Below the pieces are notes generated by a model. It did no database searches and was not told the DNA's origin. It was given only the letters and a program-made list of their open reading frames with translations. From Bacillota bacterium (GTDB taxonomy: Bacteria > Bacillota > Clostridia > Peptostreptococcales > Anaerovoracaceae): a stretch of DNA of 64,000 bases. Of this stretch, positions 45,155 to 53,800 are shown piece by piece. The translations under genes and the position numbers were made by a program. Location: positions 1-64,000 of the forward strand of contig JAETTD010000003.1 in assembly GCA_021769295.1 (NCBI GenBank). Direction: 5' to 3'. The first letter of the stretch is position 1; every line of letters begins with the position of its first letter.

Positions 45155-45574
45155 TTACTCCAAGGTGTCTTCGTCTTCTTCGTCATCCTTTTGATAACTG
45201 TCAAAATCCATGGTGCTCAGGATTTCGTCAATATGTTTGCCGTACTCTGCCGAATGGTCCATCTTAAATATAAGCTGAGGAGTTCTGCGCATCCTAACCT
45301 GCCTGCCTATCTCTTTTCGAAACAGGCCGGAGGCGCTTTCCAGTCCCGCCAGAATTTCCTTTTCTTCGGCTTCTTTTTCGGCCTTATCTTTTCCCATATC
45401 CAAAGTGGAGACGTAACAGGTTGCGTAACTTCCGTCGCTTGTTACGTTTACACCGGATATGCTTATCATTGAAGACAGTCTGGGGTCTTTAATCTGATGA
45501 ATAAGCATACTGCTTATAATCTTTCTTATCTCTTCCCCGAGCCTGCCTTGTCTGTAACCTTTTCCCATAATCAT
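45155..45574 (-). CDS. rbfA: Ribosome-binding factor A
   Basis: The first 100 residues follow the RbfA KH-like pattern (RLGEEIRKIISSMLIHQIKDPRL and YVSTLD). RbfA helps mature the 5' end of 16S rRNA. The 139 residues include an acidic C-terminal tail. ATG 45574 and ATG 45568 are both possible starts. It follows infB with a 31-bp gap. Confidence 0.93.
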   Translation of the reverse strand: MIMGKGYRQGRLGEEIRKIISSMLIHQIKDPRLSSMISISGVNVTSDGSYATCYVSTLDMGKDKAEKEAEEKEILAGLESASGLFRKEIGRQVRMRRTPQLIFKMDHSAEYGKHIDEILSTMDFDSYQKDDEEDEDTLE

Positions 45575-45605
45575 CCTTTCTCATCGCAGCCGAAAGGAAT
45601 ATAAA

Positions 45606-48146
45606 TTACTTCCTTTCAACTTCTACCATATGGAAGCATTCGATAACGTCTCCGATTTTAATATCGTTGTAATTTTCGATTCCGATACCACATTCGTAGC
45701 CCTGGTTTACTTCCTTGGCATCGTCCTTAAATCTTCTGAGGGATGAAATCTGTCCTTCATGAATTACGATGCCGTCACGTACCAGCCTGATTTCTGCGTT
45801 ACGGATAACCTTACCTTCCTGAACATAAGCGCCTGCTATGATGCCTACGTTAGGAACCTTAAAGGTTTCTCTTACTTCAACTTTGCCCAGAACTTCTTCT
45901 TTATATTCAGGGTCAAGCATACCTTTCATGGCGTCCTCAACATCGTTTATGATGTCATAGATTACACGGTAAAGCCTTATCTGTATGTTTTCCCTGTCGG
46001 CAAAGGTCTGTACCGCTGTCGTAGGTCTTACGTTGAATCCTATGATTACGGAGCCTGTGGTTCCTGCAAGCATTACATCGGATTCGGTTACCGTTCCCAC
46101 TCCCGTATGAATAATCTTTACTCTTACGTTTTCATTATTAAGTTTTTCAAGGGAAGAAACTATGGCTCCTATGGAACCCTGCACGTCGCCCTTGATGATA
46201 AGATTGAGGTCTTTAACCTCGCCTTCCTGTATCTGGCTAAACAACTGTTCCAGCGTGGTGCTTGCGTTTCTTGCCAGGATTTCTTCTCTTAACTTAGCCT
46301 TTCTGTTTTCGGCAATTTCCCTTGCAATCTTGTCTTCTTTAACTGCATGGAACTCGTCGCCTGCTTCAGGAACATCGGTAAGTCCCAAAATTTCCACCGC
46401 AGTTGCAGGTCCTGCCTTGCGTATGGTATCTCCCTTATAGTTGGTCATAAGACGGATTCTTCCGGAACATGTTCCGGCAACCACGCTCATGCCGCTCTTT
46501 AAAGTACCGTTGGTTACAAGAAGGGATGCCACAGGTCCTTTGTTCTTGTCAAGTCTTGCCTCTATTACCGAGCCCATTGCAAGACGGTTAGGATTTGCCT
46601 TAAGTTCAAGAACTTCCGCCTGAAGCAGAATCATTTCAAGCAGGTTTACTATTCCTTCTCCGGTCTTTGCGGATACCGGAACGGATATTACGTCGCCGCC
46701 CCAGTCTTCTACCAGTATGCCGTACTCCGTCAGGTCCTGCTTAACTCTATCAGGGTTTGCTCCCGGTTTGTCTATCTTGTTTATTGCCACTATAATCGGA
46801 ACTCCCGCCGCCTTGGCGTGGCTTATGGATTCAACCGTCTGAGGTTTTACCGAATCGTCTGCGGCAACTACCAGTACGGCTATATCGGTAATATGAGCGC
46901 CTCTGGCTCTCATGGCTGTAAATGCTTCGTGACCCGGAGTATCTAAGAATACTATCTTCTGGCCGTTTATGGTAACTTCGGAAGCACCTATATGCTGGGT
47001 AATTCCACCTGATTCGGAAGCCGTAACGTTGGTCTTTCTTATTGCGTCAAGCAGCGATGTCTTACCGTGGTCTACGTGTCCCATTACGGTGATTATAGGA
47101 GCTCTCGGCTTGAGGTCTTCTTCCTTATCTTCGAAGGTTTCCAGTCCCTCTTCTTCTGCTTCTTCCTCTACCTTTGCAACCACAACGCTTATTCCCAGTT
47201 CGTCTGCCAATATCATTACCGTATCTTCATCGATATTCTGGTTGATGTTTGCCATGATTCCCAGCTTCATCAGAGCCATGATTACCTGAGAAGTCGATAC
47301 TCCCACCTGTTCGCAGAATCCTGCAACGGTAATAGGCACATTTATGGCAACGGTGCCTGTAGGCAGATCTTCCATAATATCCTCTTCTTCCTCTACTACA
47401 GGCTTCGGTTTATTATGTTTTTTAGGTTTTGCCTGTTTTTCAAGGGAACGCTCCTGTATTTTTTGTTTATTCTTCTTGCCGCCGTTGTCCAGCTTTGCAA
47501 ATTTATTTCTTTCTTTATCCTGATGCTGCAGCTTTTCCGCCCTCTTCTGGCTCGGTTTTGCCGCAATATTGCTGCCCGAAGAAACAGGCTTGGAATCGCG
47601 CCTATCCTGCGGTCTTGACGGTCTGTTCTGTCCGCCTCTGGAATTCTTATCTCCCTGTTCTCTCTTTTTGCCGCCTGTTCCGCCGGAAGTCCTCTGAGGT
47701 CTCTCTCCTCTTTCCTGCTTGTCATTTCTCTGGGGTCTGCTTGCTCTTTCGGTTTTCTGAGCACGCTGAGGTCTGTCTGCCCGCTCCTGCTTTGGCGGTT
47801 CCGCCTTCTGCTCAACCTTTACCGGTTCTGCCTTTACTTCGACCTTCGGAGCCTCTTCTTTGACAGTCTCCTTGCCTCTTTCGACTACTTCCTTAGGAAC
47901 TACAGGTTTGCCTATAGGCATTCTCCTGCTTTCGAGTTCTTTATTTACTACAGGCTTGCCCATAGGGGGCCTCTGTGAAGGTCTTTCCTGTGCCTGCTGA
48001 GGCTTAGCCTGCTTCGTCTGATTCCTTACCTGTGGTTTTACCGCCGCCTTGACGGTTACTCTTGGCTGTTCTTCCTGCTGGCTGTCTGTCTTTTTGGGCG
48101 TTGCCCTTACAATTTTTGTTTCTTTTGTGTTGTTTTCTGTTGCCAT
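45606..48146 (-). CDS. infB: Translation initiation factor IF-2
   Basis: A long, basic, low-complexity N-terminal region (about residues 1-260, rich in K, R, P, Q) leads to the conserved IF2-N segment and the G domain (G1 GHVDHGKTS, G3 DTPGHE, G4 NKID), then the EF-Tu-like and C-terminal fMet-tRNA-binding domains. The 846 residues are normal. ATG 48146 with GAGGAGGTG before it is used; the reading to 48182 overlaps the ylxQ end. Confidence 0.97.
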   Translation of the reverse strand: MATENNTKETKIVRATPKKTDSQQEEQPRVTVKAAVKPQVRNQTKQAKPQQAQERPSQRPPMGKPVVNKELESRRMPIGKPVVPKEVVERGKETVKEEAPKVEVKAEPVKVEQKAEPPKQERADRPQRAQKTERASRPQRNDKQERGERPQRTSGGTGGKKREQGDKNSRGGQNRPSRPQDRRDSKPVSSGSNIAAKPSQKRAEKLQHQDKERNKFAKLDNGGKKNKQKIQERSLEKQAKPKKHNKPKPVVEEEEDIMEDLPTGTVAINVPITVAGFCEQVGVSTSQVIMALMKLGIMANINQNIDEDTVMILADELGISVVVAKVEEEAEEEGLETFEDKEEDLKPRAPIITVMGHVDHGKTSLLDAIRKTNVTASESGGITQHIGASEVTINGQKIVFLDTPGHEAFTAMRARGAHITDIAVLVVAADDSVKPQTVESISHAKAAGVPIIVAINKIDKPGANPDRVKQDLTEYGILVEDWGGDVISVPVSAKTGEGIVNLLEMILLQAEVLELKANPNRLAMGSVIEARLDKNKGPVASLLVTNGTLKSGMSVVAGTCSGRIRLMTNYKGDTIRKAGPATAVEILGLTDVPEAGDEFHAVKEDKIAREIAENRKAKLREEILARNASTTLEQLFSQIQEGEVKDLNLIIKGDVQGSIGAIVSSLEKLNNENVRVKIIHTGVGTVTESDVMLAGTTGSVIIGFNVRPTTAVQTFADRENIQIRLYRVIYDIINDVEDAMKGMLDPEYKEEVLGKVEVRETFKVPNVGIIAGAYVQEGKVIRNAEIRLVRDGIVIHEGQISSLRRFKDDAKEVNQGYECGIGIENYNDIKIGDVIECFHMVEVERK

Positions 48147-48162
48147 TAGAACACCTCCTCTT

Positions 48163-48474
48163 TTAAGATTCTCTATTATCAATCTCTTCTAAAATCGCTT
48201 TTGCCAGATTTGCATCTGTAATTCCGAAAATTCCCGTATCTATGTTGCCGGTTCTGTGTGAAAGGCTCTCTTTAAGCCCGTATATCCTATATGGCACTTT
48301 TTGCCGCTCTGCAACAGATATCATTTTATCGACGGAATTTTTCGCAAGGTCCTCGGCCAAAACAAGCAGCCTGACCTTGTTCTTGTTCATCATGAATGTG
48401 CATGTATTATATCCGTTTACCAGCATGCGCCCTTTGGCTGCCAGCCCCAGATAATTTAAAACTTTATCTTTCAT
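48163..48474 (-). CDS. ylxQ: L7Ae-family ribosomal protein YlxQ
   Basis: A 103-residue protein of the L7Ae/L30e/Gadd45 RNA-binding fold (GLAAKGRMLVNGYNTC and LVLAEDLAKNSVDKM), always near nusA and infB in Firmicutes. It probably binds a K-turn RNA; the exact role is not settled. It overlaps the ylxR gene by 4 bp. Confidence 0.88.
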   Translation of the reverse strand: MKDKVLNYLGLAAKGRMLVNGYNTCTFMMNKNKVRLLVLAEDLAKNSVDKMISVAERQKVPYRIYGLKESLSHRTGNIDTGIFGITDANLAKAILEEIDNRES

Positions 48475-48758
48475 TGCTCTTCTTTTAATTCCTGCAACTG
48501 CTTTAATATTTCTTCTTTTTGCGCCTCGCTTACGGCTGTTCCGAAGCTTCTCTCAAAGGCTTTCTTTTTCAATGCCTTTTCCCAGCATTTGCTGTTGTCT
48601 CTGCATAGATATGCGCCTCTGCCCTTTGCTCTTCCCGTAAGGTCCAAGCTTACGTCTCCTTCGTATGCCACAATCCGTACAAGCTGCTGTTTTTCCTTTG
48701 ATTCCATGCAGCCTACGCATCTTCTCATGGGTATTTTTCTCTCCTTCAAGAAAATCAC
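48471..48758 (-). CDS. ylxR: YlxR/RnpM family RNA-binding protein
   Basis: The CVGCMESKEKQQLVRIV opening and GRGAYLCRDNSKCWEKALKK are the YlxR (DUF448) signature, recently tied to RNase P modulation in Bacillus (RnpM). The 95 residues are normal. The stop overlaps the start of ylxQ, and it follows nusA by 12 bp. Confidence 0.9.
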   Translation of the reverse strand: MIFLKERKIPMRRCVGCMESKEKQQLVRIVAYEGDVSLDLTGRAKGRGAYLCRDNSKCWEKALKKKAFERSFGTAVSEAQKEEILKQLQELKEEQ

Positions 48759-48770
48759 CTCCCCTGGGGC

Positions 48771-49883
48771 TTATTCAACTTCCACAAAGTCAGCTTCGGG
48801 CGCTTCTTCATCCTCACTAAGGCTGTCTTCTGCACCCGACATCAGGGCTTCATACTGGGTATGACTCTTAATATCTATCTTCCAGTCGCTTACCTTGGCT
48901 GCAAGTCTTACGTTCTGGCCTTCCTTTCCGATTGCCAGGGAAAGCTGATAATCAGGAACAACTACCGTAGCCACCTTTTCTCCGCTTTCTGCTATAATTA
49001 CCTTTTCTACCTTTGCAGGGCTTAATACGTTGGCTATCAGTTCTTCGGGGTTTTCGCTCCAAGTGATTATATCTATCTTTTCTCCGTGAAGTTCGTCTAC
49101 TATGGCCTGAACTCTGGCGCCTCTCGTTCCCACACAAGCTCCGATAGGGTCTACTTCTTCGAATTCCGTATATACGGCAAGCTTGGTCCTCGAACCGGCT
49201 TCTCTTGCTATTCCCTTGATTACTACAGTTCCTTCTTCTATTTCAGGGACTTCAAGTTCGAATAAACGTTTTACCAATCCCGGATGTGACCTGGAAAGAA
49301 ATACCTGAGGTCCCTTTGTGGTTTTCTTAACGTCCATTATATATACTTTAAGTCTGTCGTTTACCTTGTATCTTTCGCCCGGTACCTGCTCGTTGGCTGA
49401 CAGTATACCTTCTGTCTTGCCCAGATTTATGAACATGGTCTCGTTGCTTATCCTCTGTACGGTTCCGGTTACGATTTCTCCCTGTCTTGTAATGTAGTTG
49501 TCAAATATCATGCCTCTTTCGGCTTCTCTGATTCTCTGAACCACTACCTGTTTTGCGGTCTGTGCCGCAATTCTTCCGAAGTCCTTAGGAGTTACCTGAT
49601 ATTCAACTATATCTCCGGCTTGGTATCTGTAATCTATTTCTCTCGCCTCTTCTACTGAAATCTGGGTAAGTTCGTCTTCGATTTCTTCCACTACGTCCAT
49701 TCTCATAAGCACGGCGATGTCTCCGGTTTCGTTGTTGATATCAACCCTTACATTCTGTGATGTGCCGTAATTTTTTTTGTAGGCAGATACCAAAGCGGAT
49801 TCTATCGCTTCTATGAGTACGTCCTTTGAAATCTGACGTTCTCTTTCAAGTTCTTCAATTGCCTGAATAAATTCCTTGTTCAT
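48771..49883 (-). CDS. nusA: Transcription factor NusA
   Basis: An N-terminal RNA-polymerase-binding domain (residues 1-130), an S1 domain (GEIVTGTVQRISNETMFINL) and two KH domains (CVGTRGARVQAIV and IGKEGQNVRLAAKV). The acidic repeat region of E. coli NusA is missing, as usual in Firmicutes; a short acidic tail is present. It slows polymerase and aids termination and antitermination. It follows rimP by 16 bp. Confidence 0.96.
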   Translation of the reverse strand: MNKEFIQAIEELERERQISKDVLIEAIESALVSAYKKNYGTSQNVRVDINNETGDIAVLMRMDVVEEIEDELTQISVEEAREIDYRYQAGDIVEYQVTPKDFGRIAAQTAKQVVVQRIREAERGMIFDNYITRQGEIVTGTVQRISNETMFINLGKTEGILSANEQVPGERYKVNDRLKVYIMDVKKTTKGPQVFLSRSHPGLVKRLFELEVPEIEEGTVVIKGIAREAGSRTKLAVYTEFEEVDPIGACVGTRGARVQAIVDELHGEKIDIITWSENPEELIANVLSPAKVEKVIIAESGEKVATVVVPDYQLSLAIGKEGQNVRLAAKVSDWKIDIKSHTQYEALMSGAEDSLSEDEEAPEADFVEVE

Positions 49884-49899
49884 TTTAATTTTAACCTCC

Positions 49900-50379
49900 T
49901 TAGAAAACTACGGCAAGGCGGGTATTCGCCACCTGCTCCGCAGGAAATTTCAGTTCATTGTCCTTTTCGTCTGTAATTGTCACTTGGCCGTCGATAAGTC
50001 CCACCAACTTTCCGGAAAAAAGTTTTTTTCCTTCAAACGCTTTGTAAAGGCTTACGTCTACCATTTGTCCTTTGAATCTGGCAAAGTCCTTTTCTTTATA
50101 CAATATTCTGTCCATTCCCGGTGAAGAAACTTCCAGATAATAGTTTTGCGATATAGGGTCTTCCTCGTCAAGTTTCTGACTCAGGAATCTGCTTACCGTT
50201 TCGCAGTCATCCGTGGAAACGTAATTTTCGCTCTCATCACCGGCTTTATCGATATATACTCTGAGGAACCAGTCCTTACCTTCTTTGACAAATTCGCAGT
50301 GGTAGAGTTCCAACCCGTTTTGCAAAAGAAACTCAGAAGTAAGCTCTTCAACCAAGTCCGTAATTTTTTTCTTTGCCAT
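49900..50379 (-). CDS. rimP: Ribosome maturation factor RimP
   Basis: The 159 residues fit RimP: ELYHCEFVKEGKDWFLRVYIDK, VSRFLSQKLDEEDPI and LEVSSPGMDRIL, the last being the family hallmark. It assists 30S assembly. First gene of the nusA-infB operon. ATG 50379 has GGAGAAA before it and a strong hairpin (50401-50425) in the leader. Confidence 0.95.
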   Translation of the reverse strand: MAKKKITDLVEELTSEFLLQNGLELYHCEFVKEGKDWFLRVYIDKAGDESENYVSTDDCETVSRFLSQKLDEEDPISQNYYLEVSSPGMDRILYKEKDFARFKGQMVDVSLYKAFEGKKLFSGKLVGLIDGQVTITDEKDNELKFPAEQVANTRLAVVF

Positions 50380-50400
50380 ATTTTCTCCTTATCAAAATTG

Positions 50401-50425
50401 AAAGAGTGGGTTTAGCCCACTCTTT
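50401..50425 (-). promoter_or_regulatory. Leader hairpin immediately before rimP
   Basis: AAAGAGTGGG and CCCACTCTTT form a perfect 10-bp stem with a five-base loop, followed by CAATTTTGAT, then the rimP ribosome site. It resembles a rho-independent terminator placed inside the leader, so attenuation (possibly by NusA, encoded next) is an attractive guess. Confidence 0.6.
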
Positions 50426-50458
50426 TTGTCATCACGTTTAGAATTTTATTCCTTATAT

Positions 50459-50487
50459 AGGATAACACACGCCGCTTTAAAAAGCAA
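50459..50487 (-). promoter_or_regulatory. Possible promoter of the rimP-nusA-infB operon
   Basis: TTGCTT (50487-50482), 17 bp and TATCCT (50464-50459) on the minus strand, upstream of the leader hairpin. The -10 is a weak match. Confidence 0.45.
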
Positions 50488-50546
50488 GAACTTTGTTAAA
50501 AAAGATTGCATAATTATATAACTCGGCTTGAATTGCATAATATATA

Positions 50547-50619
50547 TTAAAATCCGGGGGGTAAAATTTTTTACCCCCTCTAAGGTAAAAAATTTTACCC
50601 CCTTAAAAATCATATATAT
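50547..50619. repeat. Element D2: paired GTAAAATTTTTTAC palindromes
   Basis: Second copy of the element at 23081-23152. GGTAAAATTTTTTACC and GGTAAAAAATTTTACC are perfect 16-bp complements separated by eight bases, each also nearly self-complementary, with C-runs and the same ATCATATATA tail. It is in the same orientation relative to its neighbours: after one operon (polC) and before the promoter of the next (rimP). Confidence 0.72.
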
Positions 50620-50651
50620 ATGGCACGGCGGCTTGCTTCCGGTGGTGGGCG

Positions 50652-50684
50652 GAGGTATACATATTTGGGGTTTTTGTATACCTC
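50652..50684. other. 10-bp hairpin between element D2 and array C
   Basis: GAGGTATACA (50652-50661) and TGTATACCTC (50675-50684) are perfect complements with a 13-base loop. Neither strand has a U-run after it, so it is not an obvious terminator of polC. Confidence 0.55.
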
Positions 50685-50688
50685 GGGC

Positions 50689-50844
50689 AACACGTTTTGG
50701 TGAATTCACGCAATTGTGTTAAGAGTTTCCGGGATTATGTTGGCTGAGCTACAATGCTTTCGTGAATTCACGAAAAAATGTTACGGGTTTCCGAAATTGT
50801 GTTGCCCAAACTACAACATTTTGGTGCATTCACGCAATTATGTT
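50689..50844. repeat. Tandem inverted-repeat array C, 62-bp period
   Basis: Three copies of the palindrome GTGAATTCAC (third copy GTGCATTCAC) start at 50700, 50762 and 50824, exactly 62 bp apart. Outer arms AACAC/GTGTT or AACAT/ATGTT flank two of them at 11-16 bp. The spacers share GTTTCCG-N2-ATT-N-TGTTG and CTACAA, so unlike family A most of the repeat is conserved. With D2 and the hairpin it fills the 507-bp gap between polC and rimP. Confidence 0.8.
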
Positions 50845-50886
50845 ATCCGGTTTGCCGATTGTGATAGGCGTAGCCTTAGAAAAGCC

Positions 50887-53800
50887 TTAGAAAAAGCTGA
50901 GTTGGTCCGTTTCCGGCAGGCCTTTAAGGACTCCTCTTGCTCTCAGGCCTTCCAAAGATGACTTGTTTATCTTGGCGCGCTTGGTAATTTCTTCTATGGT
51001 CTCATATGGCTTCTTGTTGTACTCATCAACCAGCGAGTTTGCCGCGCCTTCGCCCATGCCGCTGAGTGCCATGAAAGGCAAAAGTACCTTGCCGTCTGAG
51101 ATTTTAAACTTGGAGGCGAGGGATTCGCCAAGTTTCATATCCATAAACTCATAACCTCTGGCATACATCTCGTAGGCCACTTCGAGAACCGTAAGCTCGT
51201 TGCTTTCTTTTGCGGTCGCTTCCTTCCCCTTGGCCTCAATAAGCGCTATCTTTTCAAGAATGGCATCAACGCCTTTCAAAATCGTATCAGCGTCAAAATC
51301 AGCCACCACGCTGCTGAAATATGTGGCATAGAATTCCCTCGGATAGTAGACCTTATACCAAGCCATTCTGAAAGACATCATGGTGTAGGCCACAGCATGA
51401 GCCCTCGGGAACATGTACTGAATCTTTATGCATGAATCTATATACCACTGAGGAACACCGTGCTCCTTCATTACATCCAGCTGCTCGGGCTTCAGCGGTC
51501 TGTTCTTTCTTACGTCCTCCATTATCTGGAAAGACATCTTATTCTCAATGCCTTTGAGCATCAGATAGTTCATGATGTCGTCACGGGTCGAAATAACCTC
51601 TCGCATGGTGGCAACGCCTTGGCGTATATAGTCCTGAGCGTTGTTGAGCCATACGTCGGTTCCGTGTGAAAAGCCCGAAATTCTTACAAGGTCGGCAAAC
51701 TTATCTGGCTTGGTATCGTCAAGCATCTGCCTTACAAAAGCCGTTCCGAACTCGGGTATGGCAAAAGAACCGTGCTTGAATTTGTAATCAGGGTCTTTTA
51801 TGTCCAGCGCCTCGATTCCGTTAAATATGCTCAGAACTTTTCTGTCCGTAAGAGGCAGAGTCAGAGGGTCTATTCCCGTCATGTCCTGAAGCTGCCTTAT
51901 CATAGACGGCACGTTGTGACCCAGTATGTCGAGTTTGAGCAGGTTTTCATCTATCTTATGATAATCGAAATGGGTGGTTATTATATCCGATTTGACATCG
52001 TTGGCAGGGTGCTGTACAGGGCAAAATTCATATATCTCGTGGTCCTCCGGAACTATTACGATTCCTCCCGGGTGCTGACCCGTGGTTCTCTTTACGCCGG
52101 TACAGTGCTGGGTAAGCCTGTCCGTCTCGTATTTATTTATTGGAATTCCCTGTTCTTCATAGAATTTGCGAACATATCCATAGGCGGTCTTGTCCGCTAT
52201 CGTACCTACCGTTCCGGCCTTAAATACGTTTTTCTCACCGAATATGGTTCCCACATACTTATGGGCGACAGCCTGATACTCTCCCGCAAAGTTAAGGTCT
52301 ATATCAGGCTCTTTGTCTCCGTCAAAGCCTAAGAATGTGGCGAAAGGTATGGTATAGCCGTCGCGGTTCATCGGCGCTCCGCATACGGGACAATCCATAG
52401 GCGGCATATCTATGCCGCAGTCATATTGTTCCATATCGCCCCATTCAAGGTGTTTACACTCGGGACATATGTAATGAGGTTCAAGAGGATTTACCTCTGT
52501 GATTCCGGCCATGGTCGCCGCAAAGGAAGAGCCTACCGAGCCTCGTGAGCCTACCAGATAACCGTCGCTCAGGGATTTCTGAACCAGCATCTGAGCCGAC
52601 ACATACATGACCGCATAACCGTTGTTGATTATGGAATTAAGCTCCTTTTCAAGCCTCGTAGCAATTCGTTCCGGCAAAGGGTCTCCGTAAATACTGTGGG
52701 CTCTTTCCATGCAGGTTTTTCGCAGGGTTTCCTCGGCGCCCTCTATCTTTGGAGGAAACTTGCCTTTAGGCACCGGAAGAAGATTGTCTATGCGGTCCGC
52801 AATCATGTTTGTGTTTTCGATGACCACACGCCGCGCCGTATCAGTTCCCAGATAAGAAAACTCCTCCATCATCTCATCGGTGGTTCTGAGATAAAGTCCC
52901 TGTCCGTTTTCGGCGTCCTTATATCCCTGTCCTGCCATGATAATGTTTCTGTATATGGCGGAAGTATCCCGGTCATAGTGGGCGTCGGTAGTTGCAACCA
53001 CAGGTTTTCCCAGCTCGTCGCCAAGGGCGACAATCTGCCTGTTTATGTCTTTGAGCTCATCCACGGTGAGCTGCCTGCGGTCAGGGTACTTTCCGCCTTC
53101 GGTTCTGTCCTCCGTCAGAAATCTGTTGTTTATAAGAGGCTGAATTTCAAAGTAATCATAGAAATCTGCAATCTTTACGATTTCCTCATGGGATTTTTGG
53201 CGGTAAAAAGCCTGATAAAGCTCCCCTGCTTCACATGCGGAGCCTATAATTATGCCCTCTCTGTGAGCCCGAATAACGGATTTCGGCAGTCTCGGCCTCT
53301 TGTAAAAATAATTCAGGTGGGAATAAGATACAAGCTTGTAGATATTTTTCATACCCTCCTGAGTAGCTGCCAAAAGAATTATGTGATTTGTAGGCCTGCT
53401 CTTATAGTCGATATTTCCTTCTTCATCGATAAGGCCTTCATCATCAAACACATAGCCTTCCATGCCGTATATTATTTTGATTTCCTTGCCCTTGTCTTTG
53501 AGTTTCTTTGCAGCTTTCGCCGCATCCGGAAAGGCCTGAACCACGCCGTGGTCAGTTATGGCAACCGCAGGCTGGCCCCATTCCGCCGCCTGATTTACTA
53601 TGTCGGCAGGCTCGTTGAGTCCGTCCATTGCGCTCATCTTGGTATGAGCATGAAGCTCCACGCGTTTTCCGTCAGGCCATGTATCCTGCCTTCCTGCGGA
53701 CTTTTCTTCCTTTTCAATGTCTCTTATCATGATTACATTGAGGTTCTCAAAAGTATCCCACTGCACCTGTCCTCTTATCTTGACAGGGTCGCCTGCACTG

